The translations under genes were made by a program, and so were the position numbers. A DNA stretch of 50,055 nt. Origin: Reyranella massiliensis 521 (GTDB lineage Bacteria > Pseudomonadota > Alphaproteobacteria > Reyranellales > Reyranellaceae). Of this stretch, positions 42,864 through 50,055 are shown one piece after another; positions within the stretch are counted from its first letter, which is position 1; the number at the start of each line of letters is the position of its first letter. Under the pieces are notes generated by a model. The model searched no databases and was not told where the DNA came from. It worked only from the letters and a program-made list of their open reading frames with translations. The stretch is from NCBI GenBank assembly GCA_945860205.1, contig CAMARK010000027.1, positions 1 to 50,055 of the forward strand, written 5' to 3'.

Positions 42864-44072
42864 CTATTTCTTGGCGATCAGCGGACAGCCGCCTTCATCC
42901 ATCGGTCGGAAAGCCTCGTTGCCCGGCACCGTGGCGACCATCTTCACCAGATCCCAGGCGCCCTTCGACTCCTCGGGCGTCTTGGCCTGCATCAGGTACA
43001 TGTCGCGGATGACGCGCCCGTCCTCGCGAACGCGGCCGTTCTTGGTCATGAAGTCGTTGATCGGCAGCTTCTTCATCTGGGCCATCACTGCCTTGGCCTC
43101 GTCGGTGCCGGCGGCCTGAACCGCCTTCAGGTAGTGCATCACGGCGCCGTAGGTTCCGGCCTGGATGAAGGAGGGCGGGCGGCCCCGCTCCTTTGTGAAG
43201 CGGTCGGTGAAGGTGCGCGCCTCCGGAGTCATGTCGTAGTAGAACGGGCTCGAGATCATCGTGCCCTGGGCGATCTTCAGCCCGATGCCGTGGATGTCGG
43301 GAAACTGCGCCAGCGGTGCGCTGACACGCGTGCCTTGCTTCATGAGGCCGAACTCGGATGCCTGCTTGATGCCGTTGACGATGTCACCGCCGCCATTGGC
43401 GAACATCAGCCCCTTGGCCTTGGAGGCCTGTGCCTGCAGGACATAGGAGGAGAAGTCCGCGGTGTTCAGCGGATGGCGCACCGAGCCCAGCACCTTGCCG
43501 CCGGCCGTCTTGATGAAGGTGGTGGCGTCCGCTTCCACCGCCAGGCCGAAGGCATAATCCACCGTGATGAAAAACCAGGTATCGCCACCCATCTTGCTGA
43601 GCGCATTGACGATCGTCTTGCCCTGGCCGTAGGTGTCGTAGATCCAGTGGATGCTGTGCGAGCTGCAGGATTTCCCGGTTAGTTCCGACGTCGCCGCCGC
43701 GGTCGGCATGACGATGCGGTTCTTTTCCTCCGCCACTCTCACGAGCGCGAGCGCCAGCGCCGAATTGGGAATGCCGATGATCATGTCGACGTTCTCGTCG
43801 TCGTACCAGCGCTTGGCGATGCCGGCGCCGACGTCGACCTTGTTCTGGAAATCGGAGGTCACCAGCTCGATCGGTTTGCCGAGCACCGAGCCACCGAAAT
43901 CGGCGATGGCGAATTTGACCGCGGCGACGTCGCCAGGCCCGGTGTTGTCGGCGTAGAGGCCGGACATGTCGTCCAGCACGCCGATCTTCACGGCATTGTT
44001 CTGCGCCAGCGCATTGGCGCCGAGCAGACAGCAAGACAGTAACGCCGCGACAGCGGCCGTCGTGTAGCGCAT
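42864..44072 (-). CDS. Branched-chain amino-acid-type ABC transporter substrate-binding protein (LivK-like)
   Basis: A 402-residue exported type-I periplasmic binding protein. A signal peptide covers about residues 1-23 (cleavage near ANALA/Q). The mature start 'VKIGVLDDMSGLYADNTGPG' and 'VELVTSDFQNKVDVG'-like segment are typical, as is the Ser/Thr pair region 'MPTAAATSELTGKSC'. No permease or ATPase gene is adjacent, so it must use a transporter elsewhere. Shine-Dalgarno GGGAGGAA precedes ATG 44072. Divergent from an amidohydrolase gene across 160 bases, with a palindrome between. Members of this branch often bind aromatic or amide compounds. Confidence 0.92.
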   Translation of the reverse strand: MRYTTAAVAALLSCCLLGANALAQNNAVKIGVLDDMSGLYADNTGPGDVAAVKFAIADFGGSVLGKPIELVTSDFQNKVDVGAGIAKRWYDDENVDMIIGIPNSALALALVRVAEEKNRIVMPTAAATSELTGKSCSSHSIHWIYDTYGQGKTIVNALSKMGGDTWFFITVDYAFGLAVEADATTFIKTAGGKVLGSVRHPLNTADFSSYVLQAQASKAKGLMFANGGGDIVNGIKQASEFGLMKQGTRVSAPLAQFPDIHGIGLKIAQGTMISSPFYYDMTPEARTFTDRFTKERGRPPSFIQAGTYGAVMHYLKAVQAAGTDEAKAVMAQMKKLPINDFMTKNGRVREDGRVIRDMYLMQAKTPEESKGAWDLVKMVATVPGNEAFRPMDEGGCPLIAKK

Positions 44073-44092
44073 CGTTTCCTCCCGGACACAAT

Positions 44093-44107
44093 TGTTTGCG
44101 GCAAACA
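44093..44107. promoter_or_regulatory. Palindromic operator candidate between divergent receptor and amidohydrolase genes
   Basis: TGTTTGC and GCAAACA face each other across one base, a perfect 15-base operator-like palindrome, 21 bases upstream of the receptor's ATG and 125 bases upstream of the amidohydrolase's. Placement next to the receptor's ribosome-binding site suggests a repressor site. No regulator gene is adjacent. Confidence 0.45.
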
Positions 44108-44232
44108 GCCGACGTTCCCGAATTGCACCCTGGGAACAGCACGAACGCTATCATTCCGCCGGATGGCAGGGAATGGGCCCTGCTATAGTCGCGGCCAAGA
44201 AATCACGGGCAAGAAGCCAAGGGGAGGCCAGG

Positions 44233-45504
44233 ATGCGGCTGCTGATCGAGCAAGCGACGATCTGGGACGGCAGCGGCACGGCGCCGTTTCCCGGCCAGGT
44301 GTTGATCGAGGGCGAGCGCATTGTGGCCGTGGTGCCCGCCTCCCAGGCCATGGCCGCCGCCGAGGGCGCGGAGCGGCTCGATGCCGGCGGCAAATTCCTG
44401 ATGCCCGGCCTGGTCGAAGGCCACGCCCATCTCTCCTTCGTCGACACCCCGCGCGGCACGGCGCTGGGCGAACTGCCGCCGGAGGATCATGCACTCCTCA
44501 CCATGGATGCAGCCCGCAAGCTGCTGGGAGCGGGCTTCACCAGTGCCTGCTCGGCGGCGGCGGCCAAGATCCGCCTCGACGTTGCGGTGCGCGACGCCAT
44601 CGAACGCGGCCACACCGACGGGCCGCGGCTGCTGACGGCGAGTCCCGAACTCACCGTCACCGGCGGCCTGGGCGACGGGCGCCGCCTGCACCTGCACCAG
44701 GACAGTTTCGGCGTCGCTGTCGACGGGCCCGACGAGGTCCGTCGAATGGCGCGGCTCTGCCTGCGCGAGGGCTGCGACACGATCAAGCTCAACATCTCGG
44801 GCGACTACGGCACTGAGTCGGCACTGGCCGAGACCACGGTCATGACCGACGCCGAAGTCGCGGCCGGTGTCGAGGCCGCGCACACGATCGGCCGCCGGGT
44901 TGCCGCCCATGCACGGGCCTCCGAGTCGGTGAAGCGGGCGCTGCGCAACGGTGTCGACATCATCTATCACTGCGACTTCGCGGACGAAGAGGCGCTCGAC
45001 ATGCTGGAGGCCCAGAAGGACCGCGTCTTCACCGGCCCCGCGATCGGAATCGTGCTCGCCCGACTGGAGAGCCTGCGCGGCGATAATTCCTGGCAAGGCC
45101 AAGGCTTGCTCGAGCGGCTAAAACCGCTCTACGAGGCGACCTGCCGCACGCATAATGAGATGCGCAAGCGCGGCATCCGCATTGTGGTCGGCGGCGACTA
45201 CGGCTTCGCCGCCAACCCGCAGGGAACCAACGCGCGCGACCTCGAACATTTCGTGACCCACCTCGGGTTCAGCGCCAGTGAGGCGCTGCAGGCCGCGACC
45301 CGCACCGGCGGCGAGATCATGAAGCGTGGCCACGAGCTCGGTCAGGTCAAGCCGGGGTTCCTTGCCGACCTGCTGCTGGTCGACGGCGACCCGCTGCAGG
45401 ACGTGCGCGTGCTGCAGGACAGGAGGCGCCTCGCCATGATCATGAAGGGTGGTGTGCGCTACGTGCCCTGTGAAGGCGCGCCGCATGTGCGGCGGCTGCA
45501 CTAG
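44233..45504 (+). CDS. Amidohydrolase family protein (imidazolonepropionase-like)
   Basis: A 423-residue metal-dependent hydrolase. The start at 44233 follows a strong AAGGGGAGG ribosome-binding site; an upstream in-frame ATG at 44092 lies in the operator region. Metal ligands: 'MPGLVEGHAHLSF' near residues 57-69, the Lys in 'CDTIKLNISGDYG', 'RVAAHARASESVKRAL' and 'DIIYHCDFAD' with further His, and Asp in 'VGGDYGFA'. Such proteins hydrolyse cyclic amides, imides or dipeptides. With the divergent Liv-type receptor it may import and open an amide substrate. Confidence 0.9.
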   Translation: MRLLIEQATIWDGSGTAPFPGQVLIEGERIVAVVPASQAMAAAEGAERLDAGGKFLMPGLVEGHAHLSFVDTPRGTALGELPPEDHALLTMDAARKLLGAGFTSACSAAAAKIRLDVAVRDAIERGHTDGPRLLTASPELTVTGGLGDGRRLHLHQDSFGVAVDGPDEVRRMARLCLREGCDTIKLNISGDYGTESALAETTVMTDAEVAAGVEAAHTIGRRVAAHARASESVKRALRNGVDIIYHCDFADEEALDMLEAQKDRVFTGPAIGIVLARLESLRGDNSWQGQGLLERLKPLYEATCRTHNEMRKRGIRIVVGGDYGFAANPQGTNARDLEHFVTHLGFSASEALQAATRTGGEIMKRGHELGQVKPGFLADLLLVDGDPLQDVRVLQDRRRLAMIMKGGVRYVPCEGAPHVRRLH

Positions 45505-46584
45505 CTACTTGGGGCGCGGCTCCTCGAGGCGCCGGTCCGGCTGCGCGAGCTTGCCGCGCCGCATCAGCTTCACCGCCTCGATAAGGGCGCGCGCCGCATT
45601 GCGCGTCTCCTCCTGAAAGCCGCGATCCTCGTCCAGCGCGACGTGGTTCTCGGCATAGCTCTCGTAGTAGCCGACATAACGATCGATCTCGGCCTGATGG
45701 CCGGCGCCGATCAAGCCCATGTCGCCCAGCCAGTCCGACAGCGAGTGGCGCAAGGTCTCCGTGCCGGCCGAGTCGCCGTGCACCACCAGCGAGAAGGCGC
45801 GGCCGGCGAGGTGTCGCGGAAAGTCCCAGCCTCGCCGCTCGATCGCCTTGGCCTTGTCGGGGTCCTTGCCCGAGGTCGATGTCGGGTCGGGATTGCCGCC
45901 GTCGGCGCAGACCAGGCGATCCATCATCGCCTTCAGCACGGTCGGCGCCTGGTACCAGTGCACCGGCGTCACGATCATGACGCCGTGCGCGGCGACCCAC
46001 TTCGGATAGATCTCGTTCATCCAGTCGTTGACCTGATCGGCGGCGTGGTTGGGATAGCAGGAGCACGGCCAGTGGCAGAGCGGCATCGCCGTCGAGACGC
46101 AGGCCTTGCAAGGATGGATATGCAGGCTGCGTTCGGAGACGATGCGGCTGAGGTCGAGCAGTTCGACCGCGAAATCGGATTCCTGCTGGAAGACCCGTTC
46201 AGCGATCCTGGCGAGCCGCCAGGTCTTGGACTCCTCGCCGGGGCAGGTCTGGTTGCTGCGCGGCGAGCCGTTGATCAGCAGGATGCGGGGTTTTGCGCGC
46301 GCCGATTTCTGCTGCCGCTCGGCCGAGCGGATGGCCTCACGCGCCGCCAGCCATTCGACGGATAGCTCGTAGTCGGGATCGGCAAAGCCTGCGCCGGCGC
46401 GGCGGGTGCGGGGTGCCTTGCGGCCATCCTTGTAGGCTTCCCAGGCGGTGGCGAGAATCTTCTCGATGTCGTCGTCGAGGGGCGTGAAGGCGGGATCGTA
46501 ATAGCGGCGGCGCAGCCGCCGCTCGAACTCTGCCTTGTCGAGCATCGTGCTGGGCATGCCCTTGCGGGCTTTTAGGCGGGTCAT
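45505..46584 (-). CDS. NADPH-dependent FMN reductase-like protein with cysteine-rich insert
   Basis: A 359-residue protein from ATG 46584, which has GGGAGGAA upstream (an in-frame ATG at 46617 is weaker). A ~95-residue N-terminal region precedes a flavodoxin-like domain that opens with 'RILLINGSPRSNQ' near residue 100 and includes 'GVMIVTPVHWYQAPTVLKAMMDR'. Between them lies a cysteine cluster (CKAC, then CHWPCSC, about residues 162-178), the pattern of an iron-sulfur flavoprotein or ISF-like reductase. It could supply reduced flavin to the LLM or acyl-CoA-dehydrogenase-like monooxygenases. It converges with the amidohydrolase gene. Confidence 0.83.
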   Translation of the reverse strand: MTRLKARKGMPSTMLDKAEFERRLRRRYYDPAFTPLDDDIEKILATAWEAYKDGRKAPRTRRAGAGFADPDYELSVEWLAAREAIRSAERQQKSARAKPRILLINGSPRSNQTCPGEESKTWRLARIAERVFQQESDFAVELLDLSRIVSERSLHIHPCKACVSTAMPLCHWPCSCYPNHAADQVNDWMNEIYPKWVAAHGVMIVTPVHWYQAPTVLKAMMDRLVCADGGNPDPTSTSGKDPDKAKAIERRGWDFPRHLAGRAFSLVVHGDSAGTETLRHSLSDWLGDMGLIGAGHQAEIDRYVGYYESYAENHVALDEDRGFQEETRNAARALIEAVKLMRRGKLAQPDRRLEEPRPK

Positions 46585-46657
46585 GTTTCCTCCCGGGACC
46601 AAAACCACAACGTCCACGGGTGCCCGGACGTTGCCATGCCGGTCTCGGCAAGGAGGA

Positions 46658-47542
46658 TTACGCCGCTACTTGTGCCGCAGTGGGGCCGTCGCCGGCCAGC
46701 GTGGTGCGGCGCATGTCGCGCGGCTCGTGGGCCGGGAAGGGGCGGGCGCGGTGCATGGTCTGGCGGTTGTCCCACATCACCAGGTCGTCGACCCGCCATT
46801 TGTGGGTGTAGACGAATTCGCGCTGGGTGGCGTGCTCGATCAGGTCGCGCAGGAAGGCGCGCGCCTCCGGCATTGGCCAGCCGACGATGCCGCCGGCATG
46901 CGACGCGAGGTAGAGCGACTTGCGGCTGGTCACCGGATGGGTGCGGACCATGCATTGCCGGACCGGCCTGAAGCGCTCGCGTTCCTCGTCGGTGAAGTCG
47001 GTGAAGCCGATGAGCTGGCGCGAGAACATCTGGGAATGCTCGCACACCATGTCCTCGACCTCGGCCTTGGTCTCGTCGTCGAGCGCGTCATAGGCCGCCC
47101 GCATGTCGGCGAACTGCGTGTTGCCGCCCTTCGACGGGATGCTGACGGCATGCAACAGCGAGTACTTCGCGGGCACCGCCTTGAACGAGCTGTCGGAGTG
47201 CCACAGCCTGTTGCCGATGGCGAACAGCCGGCGGCGGTCGTCGCGGGCGTAGGGCGTGTTGGTTTTGTCGAGGTTGGAGACATCGGCGAAGGTCGTGGGC
47301 AGGCGCGCCTCATTGGCTGCGCGCAGGCTGGTGCCGATGGCGTGCTCGATCTCGCCCAGGCTGCGGGTGAAGGCGAGTTGCTGCTCGTCGCTGATCCTCT
47401 GGTCGTGAAACACCAGCACGGCATATTTGTCCATGCCGGCATGGATCGCGGCGACCTCGTCGGGTGTCAGCGGCCGGCGCATGTCGATGCCGTCGACTTC
47501 GCCGGCCAAGCAGGGCCCGATCTGGCGGATGGTGACTGTCAT
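46658..47542 (-). CDS. TauD/TfdA-family 2-oxoglutarate dioxygenase
   Basis: A 294-residue iron/2-oxoglutarate dioxygenase from ATG 47542, with GGAGG upstream; the longer frame back to 47734 reads as non-coding shadow. Active-site residues are clear: H-x-D in 'RLWHSDSSFK' near 110-119, the distal His in 'RQTMHRARPF' near 259-268 and the 2OG-binding Arg in 'DMRRTTLAGDGP' near 277-288. Family members open taurine, 2,4-D, or other sulfonates and ethers. The sulfatase operon is over 20 kb away, so a sulfur role is only possible. Confidence 0.92.
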   Translation of the reverse strand: MTVTIRQIGPCLAGEVDGIDMRRPLTPDEVAAIHAGMDKYAVLVFHDQRISDEQQLAFTRSLGEIEHAIGTSLRAANEARLPTTFADVSNLDKTNTPYARDDRRRLFAIGNRLWHSDSSFKAVPAKYSLLHAVSIPSKGGNTQFADMRAAYDALDDETKAEVEDMVCEHSQMFSRQLIGFTDFTDEERERFRPVRQCMVRTHPVTSRKSLYLASHAGGIVGWPMPEARAFLRDLIEHATQREFVYTHKWRVDDLVMWDNRQTMHRARPFPAHEPRDMRRTTLAGDGPTAAQVAA

Positions 47543-47591
47543 TGCCAGCCTCCTCGTCGCGATTGCCACCAATATTGTAGGCGATGCTACC

Positions 47592-48473
47592 TCAGGCGAG
47601 GCTTTTCTTGAAGAAGGCGATGGTCCGATCCCACGACAGCTTGGCCGCCGCCTCCTGGTAGCGCGGCGTCGAGTTGTTGTGGAAGCCGTGCTGCGTGTCC
47701 GGATAGATGAATACCTCGTACGGCACGCCGGCACTCTTCAGCGCCGCCTCGTAGGCCGGGTACATCGTGTTGATGCGCTCGTCGTTCTGCGCGAGCTGCA
47801 CCAGCAGCGGCGCCTTGATCGACGGCACCGACGCGGTCTCGGCCGCAGCACCATAGTACGGCACGCCCGCCTGCATGTCGGCGCCCATCGCGGTGGCCAA
47901 CCAGTTGGTCGTGCCGCCGCCCCAGCAGAAGCCCGTGACGCCGAGCTTGCCGGTCGAGAGCGCGTGCGTCTTGAGATACTTCGCGCTGTTCAGCATGTCG
48001 GTGCGGAGCTTCGGCTGGTCGAGCTTGGCCTGCAGCGCGCGGCCGTCATCGTCGTTGCCGGGATAGCCGCCGACCGGGAACAACCCGTCCGGCGCCAAAG
48101 CGAGGAACCCCTCGGTCGCGGCGCGGCGCGCGACATCCTCGATGTAGGGGTTGAGGCCGCGATTCTCGTGGATCACCAGGACCACGGGGAACGGCCCGTT
48201 GCCCTTGGGCTGCACGAGATAGCCGCGCATCTGGCCCGACGTGCCGCCGGGCGAGGGATAAGTGACGTAGGTCCCCTTGATGCGCTCGTCGGTGAAGGAG
48301 ATCGTCTGGGCGTTGGCGTAGCGCGGCATCAGCGCCTGCGCCATGGAGAGGCCGCCCACCGCCACCACCGCAGCCTGCTGCAGGAAAGCGCGACGGTCGA
48401 TGCGGCCGTGGCAATACTCGTCGTAGAGATCGAACACGCGCTGGTCGATCTCGATCTGGGTGATTGAATCCAT
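47592..48473 (-). CDS. Exported dienelactone hydrolase-family protein
   Basis: A 293-residue alpha/beta hydrolase. An unusual N-terminus of about 26 residues with RRAF precedes a hydrophobic segment 'LQQAAVVAVGGLSMAQALM', suggesting Tat-type export with cleavage near YANAQ (about residue 56). The catalytic triad of the family is present: Cys in 'VTGFCWGGGT', Asp in 'LAQNDERIN', His in 'DTQHGFHNN'. It would open dienelactones or related esters. Its start is ATG 48473, preceded by GAGGGG, and it is divergent from a cupin gene by 48 bases. Confidence 0.9.
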   Translation of the reverse strand: MDSITQIEIDQRVFDLYDEYCHGRIDRRAFLQQAAVVAVGGLSMAQALMPRYANAQTISFTDERIKGTYVTYPSPGGTSGQMRGYLVQPKGNGPFPVVLVIHENRGLNPYIEDVARRAATEGFLALAPDGLFPVGGYPGNDDDGRALQAKLDQPKLRTDMLNSAKYLKTHALSTGKLGVTGFCWGGGTTNWLATAMGADMQAGVPYYGAAAETASVPSIKAPLLVQLAQNDERINTMYPAYEAALKSAGVPYEVFIYPDTQHGFHNNSTPRYQEAAAKLSWDRTIAFFKKSLA

Positions 48474-48521
48474 GTTGCGGCCCCTCTGTTTGTGGCGGCA
48501 TCCTAGCCTAGGAGGTACGCG

Positions 48522-48905
48522 ATGCCAGTCGTCGATTACGCGGCAATGCCGGAATTTCCCATGCGGGCCGGGATCACCGGCAAGTGGATCACCAGCCACG
48601 AGCATGGCGCCACCACGACCAGCGTGCTCTCCAACACCGTCGAGCCGGGCGTCGCCGTCCCAAAACACTTTCACGAATACGAGGAGATCGTGCTGGTCGA
48701 GGAGGGACGGATCTGGGTCGAACTGGGCGACAAGAGAGTGCCCGCCGTCCCCGACCAGGCCGTCATCATCCCGCCGCGCACACCGCACGCCTGGGGAACG
48801 GAAGGCCCGGGCATCGCGCGCGTCCTCTTCGTCTGGCCGGTGCTGGATCCCTTCGCACCGGGCAAGAGCACCTACCTGGAAGGCGCGCCGCCGGCGGTGA
48901 GCTGA
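48522..48905 (+). CDS. Cupin-domain protein
   Basis: A 127-residue single-domain beta-barrel protein. Cupin motif 1 appears as 'VPKHFHEYEEIVLVEEGRIWVELG' in outline (HxH then E, residues 46-69 region), and motif 2 near 'VIIPPRTPHAWGTEG' with its His. A strong ribosome-binding site AGGAGGT precedes ATG 48522. Metal-binding residues look intact. It may be an isomerase, a small oxygenase or a sensor. It is divergent from the dienelactone hydrolase gene and probably functionally linked to it. Confidence 0.88.
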   Translation: MPVVDYAAMPEFPMRAGITGKWITSHEHGATTTSVLSNTVEPGVAVPKHFHEYEEIVLVEEGRIWVELGDKRVPAVPDQAVIIPPRTPHAWGTEGPGIARVLFVWPVLDPFAPGKSTYLEGAPPAVS

Positions 48906-48954
48906 GTCTTGCTCCTCTCCCAATAAAGCAGATCCCGCTTCGGCAGGCTCACCT

Positions 48955-48995
48955 CATGCTGAGGAGCCACGCGAAGCGTGGCGTCTCGAAGCATG
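48955..48995. repeat. REP-like palindromic element
   Basis: A palindrome with outer arms CATGCT (48955-48960) and AGCATG (48990-48995) and inner arms GCCACGC (48966-48972) and GCGTGGC (48976-48982) around GAA. It resembles the dispersed 'CTCATG...GAGGAGC...CTCGAA..CATG' elements common in alphaproteobacterial intergenic DNA. A related 18-base flank (16 of 18 bases) occurs at 28481-28498. It lies between the cupin and gamma-glutamyltransferase genes, next to the truncated receptor signal peptide. Confidence 0.6.
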
Positions 48996-49000
48996 GTGCT

Positions 49001-49117
49001 TTCCAGCGCCACGAAGCCGGTGAGCGGCACGAATACCGGCAGCCGCAGGTCCTGCGCCGCGGCGGAGCCTGCGACGAGGACGGCCAGCGCCGCCCAGGCT
49101 ACTGCGCGGCGCCGCCG
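49001..49117 (-). pseudogene. Fossil signal peptide and first strand of a Liv-type binding protein
   Basis: In a minus-strand frame overlapping the end of the gamma-glutamyltransferase gene the sequence reads VAWAALAVLVAGSAAAQ, a typical signal peptide, and then DLRLPVFVPLTGFVALE, the mature start of branched-chain-type receptors. Immediately after GFVALE the frame enters the REP-like palindrome and runs on into repeat-derived residues. No body of the receptor follows, and no good start codon is seen. I read it as a truncated former operon partner of the gamma-glutamyltransferase. Confidence 0.55.
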
Positions 49118-50055
49118 GCCCAGGGCGACATCACCTCGTTCATGCCAGTGAGCTCGCCCGTCTTGGGGTCGCGCACGATGCAGCTCGGGTTGGCGAAGCC
49201 CAGCGGCGAGATCGGGTTGTCGACCTCGACCATCGGCAGCTTGGCCGCGATCGCCTTCTTGATTGCGTCGGGCAGGTCGCGGTTGACGCGGATCGGGCCC
49301 ACGCCCGAGACGTCGATGCGGGGTTGATGAAAAGCTGCCTCGACATCCATGCCGCGGTCGATTTGCATCAGCGCGAGCTGGGCCACCGCCGGCACGATGC
49401 GCCGGCCGCCCGAGGCGCCGATGCAGAACCACGCCTTGCCATCCTTGGCGACGACGACGGGACAGATGTTGCAAAGCGGCTTCTTGGCGGGTGCGATGGA
49501 GTTTGGCTTGTTGGGTTCGGGATCGAACCACAGCATGCCGTTGTTCATGGTGATGCCGGTCCTCGGCAGCATGACGTTGGAGCCGAACAGCGACATCAGA
49601 GTCTGCGTCAGCGCCACCATATTGCCTTCCGAATCGGCGGCGCAGAAATGCGTGGTGCAGGTGTTGGTGGGCTTGTCGCCCAGGGTTTTTAACCGCTCGT
49701 CGTAGGCCTTGTGCATGCCTTCGGCGAAGGCGGTGAAGAAGGCCGCATCGGGCGCGCCTTTGCCCTTGGTCGCCGCACCCGCCAGTTCGATGGCGCGGCG
49801 CAGGGTCGGGCCCGCGGTGAGGCCGCCCGCCACGTTCACCTGGACGCCATTGTGCTCGAACGACAGCGGGTCGACGACGCGCGCTTCGTAGTTCTTGAGA
49901 TCGTCGATGGAGATCGCCGAGCCGCCTTCTGCCAAGTCGGCCGCGATGTCGCGCGCCAGGCTGCCTTCGTAGAATTCGCGCGGACCGCCTTCGGCCAGCC
50001 GGCGCATCGTCTCGCCGAGATTGCCGAGCTTGAGGTAGCGCCTGGTGTGCGCCCA
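49099..50055 (-). CDS. Gamma-glutamyltransferase, 5'-truncated by window edge
   Basis: The last 318 codons of a gamma-glutamyltransferase; the frame is open to the window end, so the true start and large-subunit N-terminus are missing. The enzyme transfers or hydrolyses gamma-glutamyl groups after self-cleavage before a threonine. The cleavage/catalytic region is visible as 'TCTTHFCAADSEGNMVAL', with the Thr of TTHF as nucleophile, followed by 'GSNVMLPRTGITMNNGM' and the 'SIAPAKKPLCNICPV' and GASGGRR segments of the small subunit. Peptide-linked catabolism of glutathione-type conjugates or gamma-glutamyl amides is likely. Confidence 0.92.
   Translation of the reverse strand, partial: WAHTRRYLKLGNLGETMRRLAEGGPREFYEGSLARDIAADLAEGGSAISIDDLKNYEARVVDPLSFEHNGVQVNVAGGLTAGPTLRRAIELAGAATKGKGAPDAAFFTAFAEGMHKAYDERLKTLGDKPTNTCTTHFCAADSEGNMVALTQTLMSLFGSNVMLPRTGITMNNGMLWFDPEPNKPNSIAPAKKPLCNICPVVVAKDGKAWFCIGASGGRRIVPAVAQLALMQIDRGMDVEAAFHQPRIDVSGVGPIRVNRDLPDAIKKAIAAKLPMVEVDNPISPLGFANPSCIVRDPKTGELTGMNEVMSPWAGGAAQ

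Overview
This window is about 50 kb of dense, GC-rich chromosome with short gaps, GTG/TTG starts and many overlapping stop/start codons. The families present (binding-protein ABC transporters in bulk, LLM flavin oxidoreductases, FMO, GMC oxidoreductase, TauD, NIPSNAP, TAXI receptor, DUF1345, TspO) point to a free-living, soil- or water-type alphaproteobacterium, perhaps of the Reyranella/Bradyrhizobium sort. The placement is an inference from gene content. There is no rRNA, tRNA, CRISPR array, transposase or phage gene.

Layout. (1) 1-6527 (+): a dipeptide/oligopeptide ABC transporter (binding protein, two permeases, two ATPases) followed by an M20 amidohydrolase. (2) 6565-7419 (+): a DUF6671 protein. 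(3) 7476-16125 (-): a long run that starts upstream with a peptide-type binding protein and two permeases but no ATPases of their own. It continues with a polar amino-acid ABC transporter (two permeases, ATPase, binding protein), a creatininase-family amidohydrolase and a DoeB/AstE-like zinc deacylase. It ends in an unlisted 27-codon gene with an unusually long Shine-Dalgarno match, just before a terminator hairpin. (4) 16153-20813: housekeeping and membrane genes (pyrE, TRIC channel, DUF1345, TspO, DHA2 exporter) around a 458-base gene-free stretch. (5) 20908-27315: a HAD-like exported protein, a LysR regulator and a divergent sulfatase operon containing a sulfatase, a small exported protein, a membrane-anchored TAXI receptor and the formylglycine-generating enzyme that would activate the sulfatase.

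(6) 27352-47542: a catabolic region rich in redox enzymes. It holds NIPSNAP, three kinds of flavin enzyme (an FMO, two LLM proteins, an acyl-CoA-dehydrogenase-like protein), two SDRs, an SMP-30 lactonase, an ACMSD-like amidohydrolase, a 2OG-Fe(II) oxygenase, an exported glutathione peroxidase, a GH25 lysozyme lipoprotein, a GMC oxidoreductase, an AI-2E-type permease, a Liv-type binding protein, an imidazolonepropionase-like amidohydrolase, a cysteine-rich FMN reductase and a TauD dioxygenase. (7) 47592-50055: dienelactone hydrolase, cupin, and a gamma-glutamyltransferase cut by the window end.

The window also holds several gene fossils that the intact reading frames do not explain. These are an exported protein split by an in-frame TAA after its signal peptide (35111-35563), two 3'-end remnants of the nearest upstream plus-strand gene (35768-35833 and 42771-42831), and the signal peptide of a Liv-type binding protein that runs into a REP-like palindrome (49001-49117). 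Overall the window reads as scavenging and catabolism of small amides, peptides, sulfate esters and aromatic or xenobiotic compounds, on a chromosome that is actively gaining and losing paralogues.
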